DNA of 45,302 nt. Source: JAWLGJ01 sp041685145 (GTDB taxonomy: Bacteria > Pseudomonadota > Alphaproteobacteria > Rhodospirillales > Magnetospirillaceae). The stretch is taken from the NCBI GenBank assembly GCA_041685145.1, contig JAWLGJ010000026.1, positions 1 through 45,302 of the forward strand. The letters run 5' to 3'. Position numbers and translations under genes: made by a program. The notes under the pieces were generated by a model, which searched no databases, was not told the origin of the DNA, and worked only from the letters and a program-made list of their open reading frames with translations. Of this stretch, positions 8,806-16,533 are shown in pieces; position 1 is the stretch's first letter, and every line of letters starts with the position of its first letter.

Positions 8806-9219
8806 TCAAGGCGCCAGGGCGGCGGGAACGGCCGAGATGACGACCACCGCCTGGGCGTAGGGGTATTCATCCGTCATGGAAAGATCGAGGCGCGCGGCCA
8901 TGCCCGCGGGCGTCAGGGCACGCACCCGGTCGGCCGCGCCGCCCGCCAGCACCAGCGTCGGGCGCCCCGAGGGCAGGCTGACCACACCCATGTCGCGCCA
9001 GAAGACACCCTGCGCCAGCCCGGTGCCCAGGGCCTTGGCGCAGGCCTCCTTGGCGGCGAGGCGCTTGGCGTAGGAACCGGCGCGCGATGCCGGGCGGCTG
9101 TCGGCGTAACGCCGCTCCTCGTCGGTGAACACCCGCGCGACGAAGCGCGCCCCGAACCGCTCCAGGCTTCGCTCGATGCGGCGGATGTCGACGAGGTCGT
9201 TGCCGAGGCCCAGGATCAT
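8806..9219 (-). CDS. acpS: holo-[acyl-carrier-protein] synthase
   Basis: AcpS transfers 4'-phosphopantetheine from CoA to the serine of acyl carrier protein, activating fatty acid synthesis. The 137-residue protein carries GNDLVDIRRIE with Mg-binding Asp8, and the second signature YAKRLAAKEACAKALG with Glu58. Both are intact and the length is normal. Its ATG overlaps the pdxJ stop codon (ATGA), so the two are coupled. The pdxJ-acpS-lepB order is the usual one in this class. Confidence 0.96.
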   Translation of the reverse strand: MILGLGNDLVDIRRIERSLERFGARFVARVFTDEERRYADSRPASRAGSYAKRLAAKEACAKALGTGLAQGVFWRDMGVVSLPSGRPTLVLAGGAADRVRALTPAGMAARLDLSMTDEYPYAQAVVVISAVPAALAP

Positions 9220-9992
9220 GCCTCCGTCCCGGCCGTTGCGCGCGCCGCGTCCATCAGTTCCCGCATCCGGCCGATCGCCGCCTCCAGCCCCACGAATATC
9301 GCCTCGCCGACCAGGAAGTGCCCGATGTTCAACTCACGCATATTGGCGATGGCGGCCACCGGGGCAACGGTATCGAAGGACAGGCCGTGGCCGGCATGAA
9401 GCTCCAGCCCCACCCGTTCGGCATGGGCGGCGGCGGCGCGCAGACGCTCCAGCTCGGCGGCGCAGGCGGCGCCCTCGGCCTCGCAATAGGCGCCGGTGTG
9501 AAGCTCCACCACCGGCGCGCCGATGGCGACGGCGGCGTCCAATTGCGCGATCTCCGGCTCGATGAACAGCGACACCCGCACCCCCGCCGCCGTCAGGCGC
9601 CGCACGAAGGGGGCCAGATGCCCGGCCTGCCCGGCGACGTCGAGGCCGCCCTCGGTGGTGCGCTCCTCGCGGCGCTCGGGGACGATGCAGGCGGCGTGGG
9701 GGCGGTGCCGGAGGGCGATGGCCAGCATCTCCTCCGTCGCCGCCATCTCCAGGTTGAGGGGCAGGTCGATCTCGCCCGCCAGACGGGTGATGTCGGCGTC
9801 GCCGATGTGGCGGCGGTCCTCGCGCAGATGCGCGGTGATGCCGTCGGCGCCGGCGGCGGCGGCCAGGTGCGCGGCCCGCACCGGGTCGGGATGGCGCCCG
9901 CCGCGGGCATTGCGGATGGTGGCGACGTGGTCGATGTTCACCCCCAGGCGGAGGTCGCGCTGCATGGTCCCGTGCTCCCTTCCCGTCGTCAT
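9216..9992 (-). CDS. pdxJ: pyridoxine 5'-phosphate synthase
   Basis: PdxJ condenses 1-deoxyxylulose 5-phosphate with 3-amino-1-hydroxyacetone phosphate to make pyridoxine 5'-phosphate, the last ring-forming step of the DXP-dependent vitamin B6 pathway. The 258-residue TIM barrel shows GVNIDHVATIRNARGG at the N-terminus, CIVPERREERTTEGGLD in the middle and ELHTGAYCEAEG near the phosphate site. Two starts are possible: ATG 9992 with AAAGGA six bases upstream, and ATG 9965 with GGGAG nine bases upstream, which matches the usual N-terminus better. It follows the (p)ppGpp synthetase gene by 55 bases. Confidence 0.96.
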   Translation of the reverse strand: MTTGREHGTMQRDLRLGVNIDHVATIRNARGGRHPDPVRAAHLAAAAGADGITAHLREDRRHIGDADITRLAGEIDLPLNLEMAATEEMLAIALRHRPHAACIVPERREERTTEGGLDVAGQAGHLAPFVRRLTAAGVRVSLFIEPEIAQLDAAVAIGAPVVELHTGAYCEAEGAACAAELERLRAAAAHAERVGLELHAGHGLSFDTVAPVAAIANMRELNIGHFLVGEAIFVGLEAAIGRMRELMDAARATAGTEA

Positions 9993-10047
9993 AGGAATTC
10001 CTTTCGCGGCCGTGGGCGGTCTCTTGCCCGCGCCGGGCGAACCCGCC

Positions 10048-12189
10048 CTAGTTCCGCGCCCGTTCGACCGAATTGATCGCCGGCGTCGCCCGCAGCGCCG
10101 CGATGATGTTGGTCAGGTGCTTCACGTCGCGCACCTCGATGTCGATCATCATCTCGAAAAATTCGGTGGTGCGGTTGGTGATCTTGAGATTGGTGATGTT
10201 GCCGAGATTCTTGGCGATCACCGTCGACAGGTTGCCGAGGCTGCCGGGCTCGTTGATGACCACCAGATTGACGCGCCCGACATGGCTGTCGATGCCGTCG
10301 GCGCCGTCGTCCCAGGCCAGGTCGAGCCAGCGTTCCGGCTGCTCGGCAAACTGCTCCAGCATGTCGCAGTCGATGGTGTGGATGGTGACGCCCTTGCCGG
10401 TGGAGACGATGCCGACGATGCGGTCGCCGGGCAGCGGATGGCAGCAGCCGGCGAAATGCACCGCCATGCCCGCGATGAGTCCGCGAATGGGCACCGCGTG
10501 CGCCTTCGCCCTGCCCTTGGCGCGGCTGCGCAGCGGCACGATGTTGTCGGACTTCGGCTTGTTCTTCAGTTCCGGGTAGACGGCGGCCACCACCTCGCGG
10601 CCGGTGTGCACGCCCTCGCCGACGGCGACGCACAGATCGTCGGCCGAGCCCGCCTTGAAGATCTTCAGCACGCCTTCCAGCGCCTTCTCGGTGTATTCGT
10701 AGCCTTCCTGCTTGAAGGCGCGCTGGAGGATGGCGCGGCCGAGGTCGAGGTATTGCTGGCGCTGCTGGGTGCGCACGAAGCGGCGGATGCGCGCCCGCGC
10801 CTTGCCGGTGACGACGAAGCGTTCCCAGGTCGGCGAGGGCGTCTGCGCCTTGGAGGTGACGATCTCGACCTGGTCGCCGTTCTGCAGGCGGGTGCGCAGC
10901 GGCATGATGCGGCCGTTGATCTTGGAACCGACGCAGGTGTCGCCGACCTCGGAATGCACCGCATAGGCGAAGTCCACCGGCGTCGCCCCCCGCGGCAGGG
11001 CGATGAGGTCGCCGCGCGGCGTGAAGCAGAACACCTGGTCCTGGAACATCTCCAGCTTGGTGTGCTCCAGGAACTCCTGGGGGTCGGAGGCGTGTTCGAG
11101 GATGTCGAGCAGTTCGCGCAGCCAGCGGTACTGGCGCCCGTCGAGGGAGTGGGTGCCCTGCTTGTACTTCCAGTGCGCCGCCACGCCCAGCTCTGCGATC
11201 TCGTGCATCTCGCGGGTGCGGATCTGGATTTCGATGCGGTGGCGCTCGGGCCCGAAGACGCCGGTGTGCAGCGAGCGGTAGCCGTTGGGCTTCGGCGTCG
11301 AGATGTAGTCCTTGAAGCGCCCCGGCACCATCGGATAGGCGCTGTGGATCACGCCCAGGGCGCGGTAGCAATCCTCCATCGAATCGACGCTGACGCGAAA
11401 GGCCATGATGTCGGAGAGCTGCTCGAAGGTGACGTCCTTCTGCTGCATCTTGCGCCAGATCGAATACAGCGCCTTTTCGCGGCCGGAAACGGCGCACTCG
11501 ACGCCGGCTTCGGCCAGGGTGTGGCGTAGCTCCTCGAGGATGCGGCTGATGAGGTCGCCGCCCTGCTCGCGCAGGAAGGCCAGCCGCGCCGCCAGCGAGG
11601 CGCGCACCTCCGGGTGCAGTTCGGCGAAGGCGAGGTCTTCCAGCTCGCTCTTGATCTCCTGCATCCCGATGCGCTCGGCGAGCGGGGCATAGATTTCCAG
11701 GGTTTCGGCGGCGATGCGCCGGCGCTTGTCGGGGTTGTCGATGTAGTTGAGCGTGCGCATGTTGTGCAGCCGGTCGGCCAGCTTGACCAGCAGCACGCGG
11801 ATGTCCTCGCTCATCGCCAGCACCAGCTTGCGGAAGTTTTCCGCCTGCTTGGTGTGGTCGGACTGCAATTCGATGCGGGTCAGCTTGGTGACGCCGTCCA
11901 CCAGCCGGGCGATGTCCTCGCCGAACAGCTTGCGGATTTCCGCCAGCGAGGCGTGGGTGTCCTCGATGGTGTCGTGCAGCAGCGCGGTGATGATGGAGGC
12001 CGAGTCGAGCTTGAACTGCGTCAGGATGCCGGCGACCTCCAGCGGGTGCGAGAAATAGGGGTCGCCCGAGGCCCGCTTCTGCGAGCCGTGCATCTTCATG
12101 GCATAGACGTAGGCGCGGTTGAGCGCGTCCTCCGCCGCGTTGGGATCGTAGGACTTGACGCGCTCGACCAGTTCGAATTGCCGGATCAT
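10048..12189 (-). CDS. spoT: bifunctional (p)ppGpp synthetase/hydrolase, RSH family
   Basis: This enzyme makes and degrades the stringent-response alarmone (p)ppGpp. The 713 residues hold, in order, an HD hydrolase domain (His72-Asp73 in LLHDTIEDT), a synthetase domain with the RFKD motif at 291-294 and YRSLHTG, a TGS domain at about 385-445 and a C-terminal ACT domain. An intact HD pair plus the R-x-K-D form of the synthetase loop is the pattern of bifunctional Rel/SpoT enzymes; monofunctional RelA has E-x-D-D. It is probably the main or only long RSH of this genome, commonly named rel, relA or spoT in alphaproteobacteria. It follows rpoZ, as in E. coli. Confidence 0.95.
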   Translation of the reverse strand: MIRQFELVERVKSYDPNAAEDALNRAYVYAMKMHGSQKRASGDPYFSHPLEVAGILTQFKLDSASIITALLHDTIEDTHASLAEIRKLFGEDIARLVDGVTKLTRIELQSDHTKQAENFRKLVLAMSEDIRVLLVKLADRLHNMRTLNYIDNPDKRRRIAAETLEIYAPLAERIGMQEIKSELEDLAFAELHPEVRASLAARLAFLREQGGDLISRILEELRHTLAEAGVECAVSGREKALYSIWRKMQQKDVTFEQLSDIMAFRVSVDSMEDCYRALGVIHSAYPMVPGRFKDYISTPKPNGYRSLHTGVFGPERHRIEIQIRTREMHEIAELGVAAHWKYKQGTHSLDGRQYRWLRELLDILEHASDPQEFLEHTKLEMFQDQVFCFTPRGDLIALPRGATPVDFAYAVHSEVGDTCVGSKINGRIMPLRTRLQNGDQVEIVTSKAQTPSPTWERFVVTGKARARIRRFVRTQQRQQYLDLGRAILQRAFKQEGYEYTEKALEGVLKIFKAGSADDLCVAVGEGVHTGREVVAAVYPELKNKPKSDNIVPLRSRAKGRAKAHAVPIRGLIAGMAVHFAGCCHPLPGDRIVGIVSTGKGVTIHTIDCDMLEQFAEQPERWLDLAWDDGADGIDSHVGRVNLVVINEPGSLGNLSTVIAKNLGNITNLKITNRTTEFFEMMIDIEVRDVKHLTNIIAALRATPAINSVERARN

Positions 12190-12297
12190 GCCTGCCCGTC
12201 CCGCTTGCTCACGGGACCGAATGTGCCGGCGACGGGGACGGGAAGACGGAAGGAGGGGCGGCCGCGGTCATTCGCCATTGCGCCGCCTCGCCGTCAT

Positions 12298-12768
12298 TCA
12301 GTCCTCTTGGATGTCGCCCAGATCGTCGGCCGAAAAAGCGTCGGGGGGCAGTTCGCCGCCCGTCTCGCGCACGGAGAGGAGGTCTTCGGCCATCTCCTCC
12401 TCGGGCGAGGCCTCGGCCTCCGCCTCGCCTTCGCCCTCGGCGCCCTCCTCGGCGGGCTCGCCCTCGGCCGCCTCGGCCTCGCCGGCGGGGGCCGCCTCGG
12501 TGCCGACCCGCTCCAGCTCGTCCTCCTCGGGCTCCTCGACATCGACGTGGCGCTGCATTCCCTGCACCAGTTCGTTGCGCAGGGCGTCGAGGCCGACGGT
12601 CTCGTCGGCGATCTCGCGCAAGGCGACCACCGGGTTCTTGTCGTTGTCGCGGTCGATCGACAGCGGCGCGCCGGCGGAAACGTCGCGCGCCCGCTGGGCG
12701 GCGAGCATCACCAGTTCGAACCGGTTCGGCACCTTCAGGACGCAGTCTTCGACGGTGACGCGAGCCAT
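12298..12768 (-). CDS. rpoZ: RNA polymerase subunit omega with a long acidic tail
   Basis: Omega chaperones the beta' subunit and forms part of one ppGpp-binding site on RNA polymerase. Residues 1-75 match the family: MARVTVEDC at the start, NRFELVMLAAQRARDV, and the NPVVALREIA helix. The remaining 80 residues are almost entirely Glu, Ala, Gly and Asp, an acidic low-complexity tail absent from the 91-residue E. coli protein. ATG 12768 has GGAG nine bases upstream, and a plausible sigma-70 promoter lies at 12808-12836. The gene is followed after 108 bases by the RSH gene, linking polymerase and alarmone enzyme. Confidence 0.94.
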   Translation of the reverse strand: MARVTVEDCVLKVPNRFELVMLAAQRARDVSAGAPLSIDRDNDKNPVVALREIADETVGLDALRNELVQGMQRHVDVEEPEEDELERVGTEAAPAGEAEAAEGEPAEEGAEGEGEAEAEASPEEEMAEDLLSVRETGGELPPDAFSADDLGDIQED

Positions 12769-12807
12769 GCAACCCCACTCCGCTTCAGAAGTCTCGAAAG
12801 AGAGTAG

Positions 12808-12836
12808 TATATATTTTGCCGCAGCGCGGAAAGCAA
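12808..12836 (-). promoter_or_regulatory. predicted sigma-70 promoter of rpoZ
   Basis: On the minus strand TTGCTT (12831-12836) is separated by 17 bases from TATATA (12808-12813). The AT-rich patch stands out sharply from its surroundings, and the site lies just past the folK stop, about 40 bases before the rpoZ ATG. Matches to consensus are partial, so this is a prediction. Confidence 0.5.
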
Positions 12837-12840
12837 GCCG

Positions 12841-13335
12841 TCAGGCTGGCGGCAGCGGCCGCGCCACCTGTCCGGGCGGCAGGGCGGCGATCATCTCCGA
12901 CACCGAAAGCCCGCTCACGGGATGCCGCCACGCCGGCGCCACCTCGGCCAGCGGCAGCAGCACGAAGGCGCGTTCGTGCAGCCGCGGATGCGGCAGCACC
13001 AGCCCGGCGCGGCGCTCGATGCGCCCGCCGTGCGCCAGCAGGTCGAGATCGACCACGCGCGCCGCGTTGGGCACCGTGCGCACGCGGCCCAGCTCGGCCT
13101 CGACGGCCAGCAGCGCCGCCAGCACCTCCGCCGGCGGCAGGGCGCTTTCCAGCCGCGCCACGGCGTTGACGTACCAGGGCTGACCGGATGGAGGCACCGG
13201 GGCGGATTCGTAGTAACGCGAGCGCGCCGCCACCCGCAGGCCGCGCGCCGCCAGCGCCGTCAGCGCCATCTCCAGCGTCGCGCGCGGCGAGCCGCCGGGA
13301 CCGGGCAGATTCGCCCCCAGCCCGACCAGAATCAT
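12841..13335 (-). CDS. folK: 2-amino-4-hydroxy-6-hydroxymethyldihydropteridine pyrophosphokinase
   Basis: FolK transfers pyrophosphate from ATP to 6-hydroxymethyl-7,8-dihydropterin, giving the substrate of dihydropteroate synthase; the folP gene of the same pathway lies at 26594-27730. The 164-residue protein has GLGANLP at the N-terminus, YYESAPV, the WYVNAVARL strand, VVDLDLLAHGG with the metal-binding Asp-x-Asp, and LPHPRLHERAFVL. All catalytic blocks are present. It is separated from the divergent NYN-domain gene by 147 bases and from rpoZ by 72. Confidence 0.95.
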   Translation of the reverse strand: MILVGLGANLPGPGGSPRATLEMALTALAARGLRVAARSRYYESAPVPPSGQPWYVNAVARLESALPPAEVLAALLAVEAELGRVRTVPNAARVVDLDLLAHGGRIERRAGLVLPHPRLHERAFVLLPLAEVAPAWRHPVSGLSVSEMIAALPPGQVARPLPPA

Positions 13336-13482
13336 CGCCCGTCACCCTGCCCGCTTTGCCCTTGCGGCGGCCCCGGCACCCGCTTACTTTGGTCCATATG
13401 ATATCTTCCGTTTGGCATGGCCCCGGACCGAAAGTCATGGCCCGGGTGCAGGATAATGAACCAGTGGGATTGAGCCAATCAT

Positions 13483-14082
13483 ATGACGGACAGAGGTATG
13501 TTTTTCCATCCTCAGGAGCGAATCGCGCTTTTCATCGACGGCTCCAATCTTTACGCGGCCGCACGGGCCCTGAACTTTGATATCGATTACAAGCGCCTTC
13601 TAGAGATGTTCTCGAAAAAAGGTCGCCTTGTGCGGGCTTTTTATTACACGGCGCTGATCGAAGACCAGGAATATTCCCCGATCCGCCCGTTAGTGGACTG
13701 GCTTGACTACAACGGCTATACCGTCGTCACCAAGCCGACCAAGGAATTTACCGATGCCACCGGGCGGCGCAAGATCAAGGGCAACATGGACATCGAGCTG
13801 GCCATCGACGTGATGGAGATGGCCCAGCACTTGGACCATGTGGTGCTGTTCTCGGGCGACGGTGACTTCCGCCGCTTGGTCGAGGCGGTGCAGCGCAAGG
13901 GGTTGCGGGTGACGGTCATCAGCACCATCCGTTCGCAGCCGCCGATGGTGGCCGACGAGTTGCGCCGCCAGGCCGACAGTTTCGTCGAGCTTCTGGACCT
14001 CGAACCCGACATCGCCCGCGCCGGGCGTGAGGAACGCCTGCAGGCGATGGCGCCGGCCGACCCCTTCGCCCAGGCGGACTAG
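13483..14082 (+). CDS. NYN domain protein (LabA/DUF88 family)
   Basis: The 199-residue protein is a PIN-like NYN domain, a fold found in many metal-dependent RNases. It shows IALFIDGSNLY with Asp19 near the N-terminus, KIKGNMDIELAIDVM in the centre, and VVLFSGDGDFRRLVEAV, the set of acidic residues expected for the catalytic pocket. Family members are usually annotated LabA-like; substrates are mostly unknown. ATG 13483 and an in-frame ATG at 13498 are both possible starts and neither has a clear ribosome-binding site. It is divergent from folK and ends three bases before the UDG start. Confidence 0.9.
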   Translation: MTDRGMFFHPQERIALFIDGSNLYAAARALNFDIDYKRLLEMFSKKGRLVRAFYYTALIEDQEYSPIRPLVDWLDYNGYTVVTKPTKEFTDATGRRKIKGNMDIELAIDVMEMAQHLDHVVLFSGDGDFRRLVEAVQRKGLRVTVISTIRSQPPMVADELRRQADSFVELLDLEPDIARAGREERLQAMAPADPFAQAD

Positions 14083-14085
14083 GCG

Positions 14086-14757
14086 GTGACGGCGGCGCTG
14101 GGCGCGGGAGCGCCACGGGCGGTCTCCCAGCCGCCGGCGAACTGCGCCCTGTGCCCGCGGCTGGCGGCCTTTCGCGACGAAAACCGCCGGCGGCTGCCGG
14201 AGGGGTTCAACGCGCCGGTGCCGTCCTTCGGGCCGCTGTCGGCGCGCCTGTTGATCGTGGGGCTGGCGCCGGGGCTGAACGGCGCCAACCGCACCGGCCG
14301 GCCCTTCACCGGGGATTGGGCGGGCGACCTGCTCTACGCCACCCTGCTGCGGTTCGGCCTCGCCGAGGGCCGGTATGCGGCGCGCGCCGACGACGGCCTG
14401 GCGCTGCGCGACTGCCGGATCACCAACGCCGTGCGCTGCGTGCCGCCGGCCAACAAGCCGTTGCCGGCCGAGGCCGCCAACTGCCGTCCCTTCCTGGCCG
14501 CCGAGATCGCCGCCATGCCCCATCTGCGGACGGTGCTGGCCCTGGGGGCGGTGGCGCATGACGCCGTGTCGACTGCGCTGGCGCGGCGCAAGAGCAGCGC
14601 CAAATTCGCCCACGGCGCCCTGCACGACCTGGGCGACGGCCGGGTGCTCGCCGACAGCTACCACTGCTCGCGCTACAACACCAACACCCGCCGGCTGACC
14701 GAGGCCATGTTCCACGACGTCTTCCGGCAGGTGCTGGCAGGTCTCGAACGCCCATAG
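14086..14757 (+). CDS. uracil-DNA glycosylase, family 5 (UDGb)
   Basis: The enzyme excises uracil and other deaminated bases to start base excision repair. The 223-residue protein has the family-5 motif GLAPGLNGANRTGRPFTGD (residues 59-77) and the C-terminal motif SYHCSRYNTNTRRLT. Cys20, Cys23, Cys118 and Cys133 are spaced as the usual four ligands of an iron-sulfur cluster. UDGb lacks the polar catalytic residue of family-4 enzymes, and the NRTGRPFTGD form agrees with that. The start is GTG 14086, three bases after the NYN gene stop, so the two are probably translationally coupled. Confidence 0.9.
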   Translation: MTAALGAGAPRAVSQPPANCALCPRLAAFRDENRRRLPEGFNAPVPSFGPLSARLLIVGLAPGLNGANRTGRPFTGDWAGDLLYATLLRFGLAEGRYAARADDGLALRDCRITNAVRCVPPANKPLPAEAANCRPFLAAEIAAMPHLRTVLALGAVAHDAVSTALARRKSSAKFAHGALHDLGDGRVLADSYHCSRYNTNTRRLTEAMFHDVFRQVLAGLERP

Positions 14758-14789
14758 GAGCCCCATTCGCGGCTCGCGCCGCTGCTGCT

Positions 14790-14972
14790 TCACCCCCGCG
14801 TCATCGCCACCCGCACGAGGCCGAACAGCAGCCCCGCCGCCAGCTGGGCGGCGCCGGCGAGGCGCAGGCGGCGGCGGTGGTGGCGCAGCATGGGAACGAC
14901 GGCGGGCAGCAGCACCAGCAGCAGGGCCAGAAGCTGGATCAGCCGCGCGGCCTGCTGCTCCTCGACCGGCAT
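14790..14972 (-). CDS. small two-helix membrane protein
   Basis: The 60-residue product has two hydrophobic stretches, about residues 10-29 (LIQLLALLLVLLPAVVPML) and 38-57, joined by the basic loop RHHRRRLR. I do not recognise a family. It looks genuine because its ATG lies 15 bases after the smpB stop and the spacer contains GAGGGGGG nine bases before the start, a strong ribosome-binding site. It would be inserted as a hairpin in the inner membrane with the basic loop inside. It is convergent with the UDG gene, with 32 bases between the two stops. Confidence 0.6.
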   Translation of the reverse strand: MPVEEQQAARLIQLLALLLVLLPAVVPMLRHHRRRLRLAGAAQLAAGLLFGLVRVAMTRG

Positions 14973-14987
14973 ACCCCCGCGCCCCCC

Positions 14988-15446
14988 TCAGCCCTTCTCG
15001 CGCAGCAGCCTCGCCTTCTCGCGCTTCCAGTCGCGCTCCTTCTCGGCGGCGCGGCGGTCGGCCTTGCGCTTGCCCTTGGCCAGCGCAAGCTCGACCTTGG
15101 CGATGCCGCGCTCGTTGAAATAGATCGCCAGCGGCACCAGGGTGATGCCCTCGCGGCCGATGCTGCCCAGCAGTTTGCGCACCTCGCGCCGGTGCAGCAG
15201 CAGCTTGCGCGGCCGCCGGGTCTCGTGCTCGAAGGCGCTGCGGCTCTGATACTCCGGGATATAGGCGTTGTAGAGGTACAGCTCGCCGCTCTTCGGCCCG
15301 GCGTAGGATTCGGTGATGTTGGCGCGGCCCTGGCGCAGCGACTTGACCTCGGTGCCGGCCAGGATGATGCCCGCCTCCAGGGTCTCGACGATGCTGTAGT
15401 CGTGCCGCGCCTTGCGGTTCTGCGCCGCGATCTGCCCCTTGGCCAT
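14988..15446 (-). CDS. smpB: SsrA-binding protein SmpB
   Basis: SmpB binds tmRNA and delivers it to stalled ribosomes for trans-translation. The 152-residue protein has the N-terminal AQNRKARHDYSIVETLEAGI, the core GTEVKSLRQGRANI, and the lysine- and arginine-rich C-terminal tail KGKRKADRRAAEKERDWKREKARL that fits the mRNA channel. Length and composition are standard. The tmRNA gene itself is not in the window. It starts 18 bases after the dapA stop, the usual dapA-smpB arrangement of alphaproteobacteria. Confidence 0.97.
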   Translation of the reverse strand: MAKGQIAAQNRKARHDYSIVETLEAGIILAGTEVKSLRQGRANITESYAGPKSGELYLYNAYIPEYQSRSAFEHETRRPRKLLLHRREVRKLLGSIGREGITLVPLAIYFNERGIAKVELALAKGKRKADRRAAEKERDWKREKARLLREKG

Positions 15447-15463
15447 GCGCCCCCTTTGCGCGC

Positions 15464-16336
15464 TCAGATCAGTTCCAGCCCCGCCAGGGCGGCGCGGACC
15501 TGTTCCTTCGTGCGCTCGGTGACCTCGACCAGCGGCAGCCGCAGCTCGCCGCCGGCCTTGCCCAGCAGGCTGACGGCGTATTTCACCGGCGCCGGGCTGG
15601 TTTCGGCGAACAGGGCGGCGTGCAGCGGCATCAGCCGGTCGCGGATGTCGCTGGCGGTGGCGATGTCACCGGCCCGCCAGGCGTCGTGCAGGCGCGCGCA
15701 CAGCCGCGGCGCCACATTGGCGGTGACCGAGATGCAGCCGTGGCCGCCCTGGGCGAGGAAGGCCATGATCGTCGCGTCCTCGCCGGAAAGCTGGCAGAAA
15801 TCGGCGCCGATGGCGAGGCGGGTGCGCAGCGGCCGCGCCAGGTCGTTGGTGGCGTCCTTGACGCCGACGATGTTGGGCAGCGCCGCCAGCCGCGCCATCG
15901 TCTCGACGCTCATGTCGATCACGCAGCGGCCGGGAATGTTGTAGATGACCAGCGGCAGGTCGGCGGCGTCGTGGATGGCCTTGAAGTGCTGGTACATGCC
16001 CTCCTGGGTGGGCTTGTTGTAATAGGGTGTCACCACCAGCGCGGCGTCGGCGCCGGCCTCCTTGGCGTGGCGGGTGAAGTCGATGGCCTCGTGGGTCGAG
16101 TTGGAGCCTGTGCCGGCGATCACCGGCACCCGGCCCGCCGCCGCCTCGACGCACAGTTCGACGACGCGCTTGTGCTCGTCATGGGTCAGGGTCGGCGATT
16201 CGCCGGTGGTGCCCACCGGCACCAGCCCCTGGCTTCCTTCGGCGATCTGCCACGCCACGAAATCCTGGAAAGCCTTCTCGTCCAGGCGACCGTCGCGGAA
16301 AGGCGTAACCAGTGCGGTAAAGGAACCCTTGAACAT
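15464..16336 (-). CDS. dapA: 4-hydroxy-tetrahydrodipicolinate synthase
   Basis: DapA condenses pyruvate with aspartate semialdehyde, the first committed step to lysine and to diaminopimelate for peptidoglycan. The 290-residue protein shows MFKGSFTALVTPF at the start, GTTGE (42-46), the Tyr132 region VIYNIPGR and the Schiff-base Lys160 in VGVKDATND. All catalytic residues are intact. ATG 16336 is chosen because it begins the conserved N-terminus and has AGGGAG eleven bases upstream; a longer in-frame extension crosses its own promoter. It is divergent from the lytic transglycosylase gene. Confidence 0.97.
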   Translation of the reverse strand: MFKGSFTALVTPFRDGRLDEKAFQDFVAWQIAEGSQGLVPVGTTGESPTLTHDEHKRVVELCVEAAAGRVPVIAGTGSNSTHEAIDFTRHAKEAGADAALVVTPYYNKPTQEGMYQHFKAIHDAADLPLVIYNIPGRCVIDMSVETMARLAALPNIVGVKDATNDLARPLRTRLAIGADFCQLSGEDATIMAFLAQGGHGCISVTANVAPRLCARLHDAWRAGDIATASDIRDRLMPLHAALFAETSPAPVKYAVSLLGKAGGELRLPLVEVTERTKEQVRAALAGLELI

Positions 16337-16375
16337 GACGGCGCAAACTCCCTGCGAGGGCCCGGAAGAACGAGG

Positions 16376-16404
16376 AAAATAGCCGCTGGCGTAGGCGGCG
16401 GCAA
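16376..16404 (-). promoter_or_regulatory. predicted sigma-70 promoter of dapA
   Basis: On the minus strand TTGCCG (16399-16404) is followed after 17 bases by TATTTT (16376-16381). The -10 lies 40 bases before the dapA ATG, leaving a short leader that contains AGGGAG. Spacing is ideal and sequence matches are good for such GC-rich DNA. Confidence 0.55.
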
Positions 16405-16426
16405 GTGAGGCGTCGCCAAAGCCGCC

Positions 16427-16456
16427 TTGCGACCCGCCGACCCCGGCCCGTACAAT
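16427..16456 (+). promoter_or_regulatory. predicted sigma-70 promoter of the lytic transglycosylase gene
   Basis: TTGCGA (16427-16432) and TACAAT (16451-16456) are separated by 18 bases. The -10 matches consensus in five of six positions. The predicted transcript would start near 16463, about 70 bases before the chosen GTG start, and would exclude any start codon further upstream. Confidence 0.55.
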
Positions 16457-16533
16457 ATTCGGGCCGGCCGGGCAAGGGGTTCCGCCGGGCGGGCGGCGAC
16501 AATTTTTGTTCGCTGGTGGCGGGGAGCGATGGG

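Noticed and set aside
13394..13483. Inverted CATATGAT/ATCATATG copies in the folK-NYN intergenic region
   Set aside because: The arms are only eight bases, lie 74 bases apart and one contains the start codon; no known regulator site was recognised.
14758..14789. Hairpin GAGCC/GGCTC between the UDG and small membrane protein genes as a terminator
   Set aside because: The stem has five base pairs and there is no T-run on either strand.
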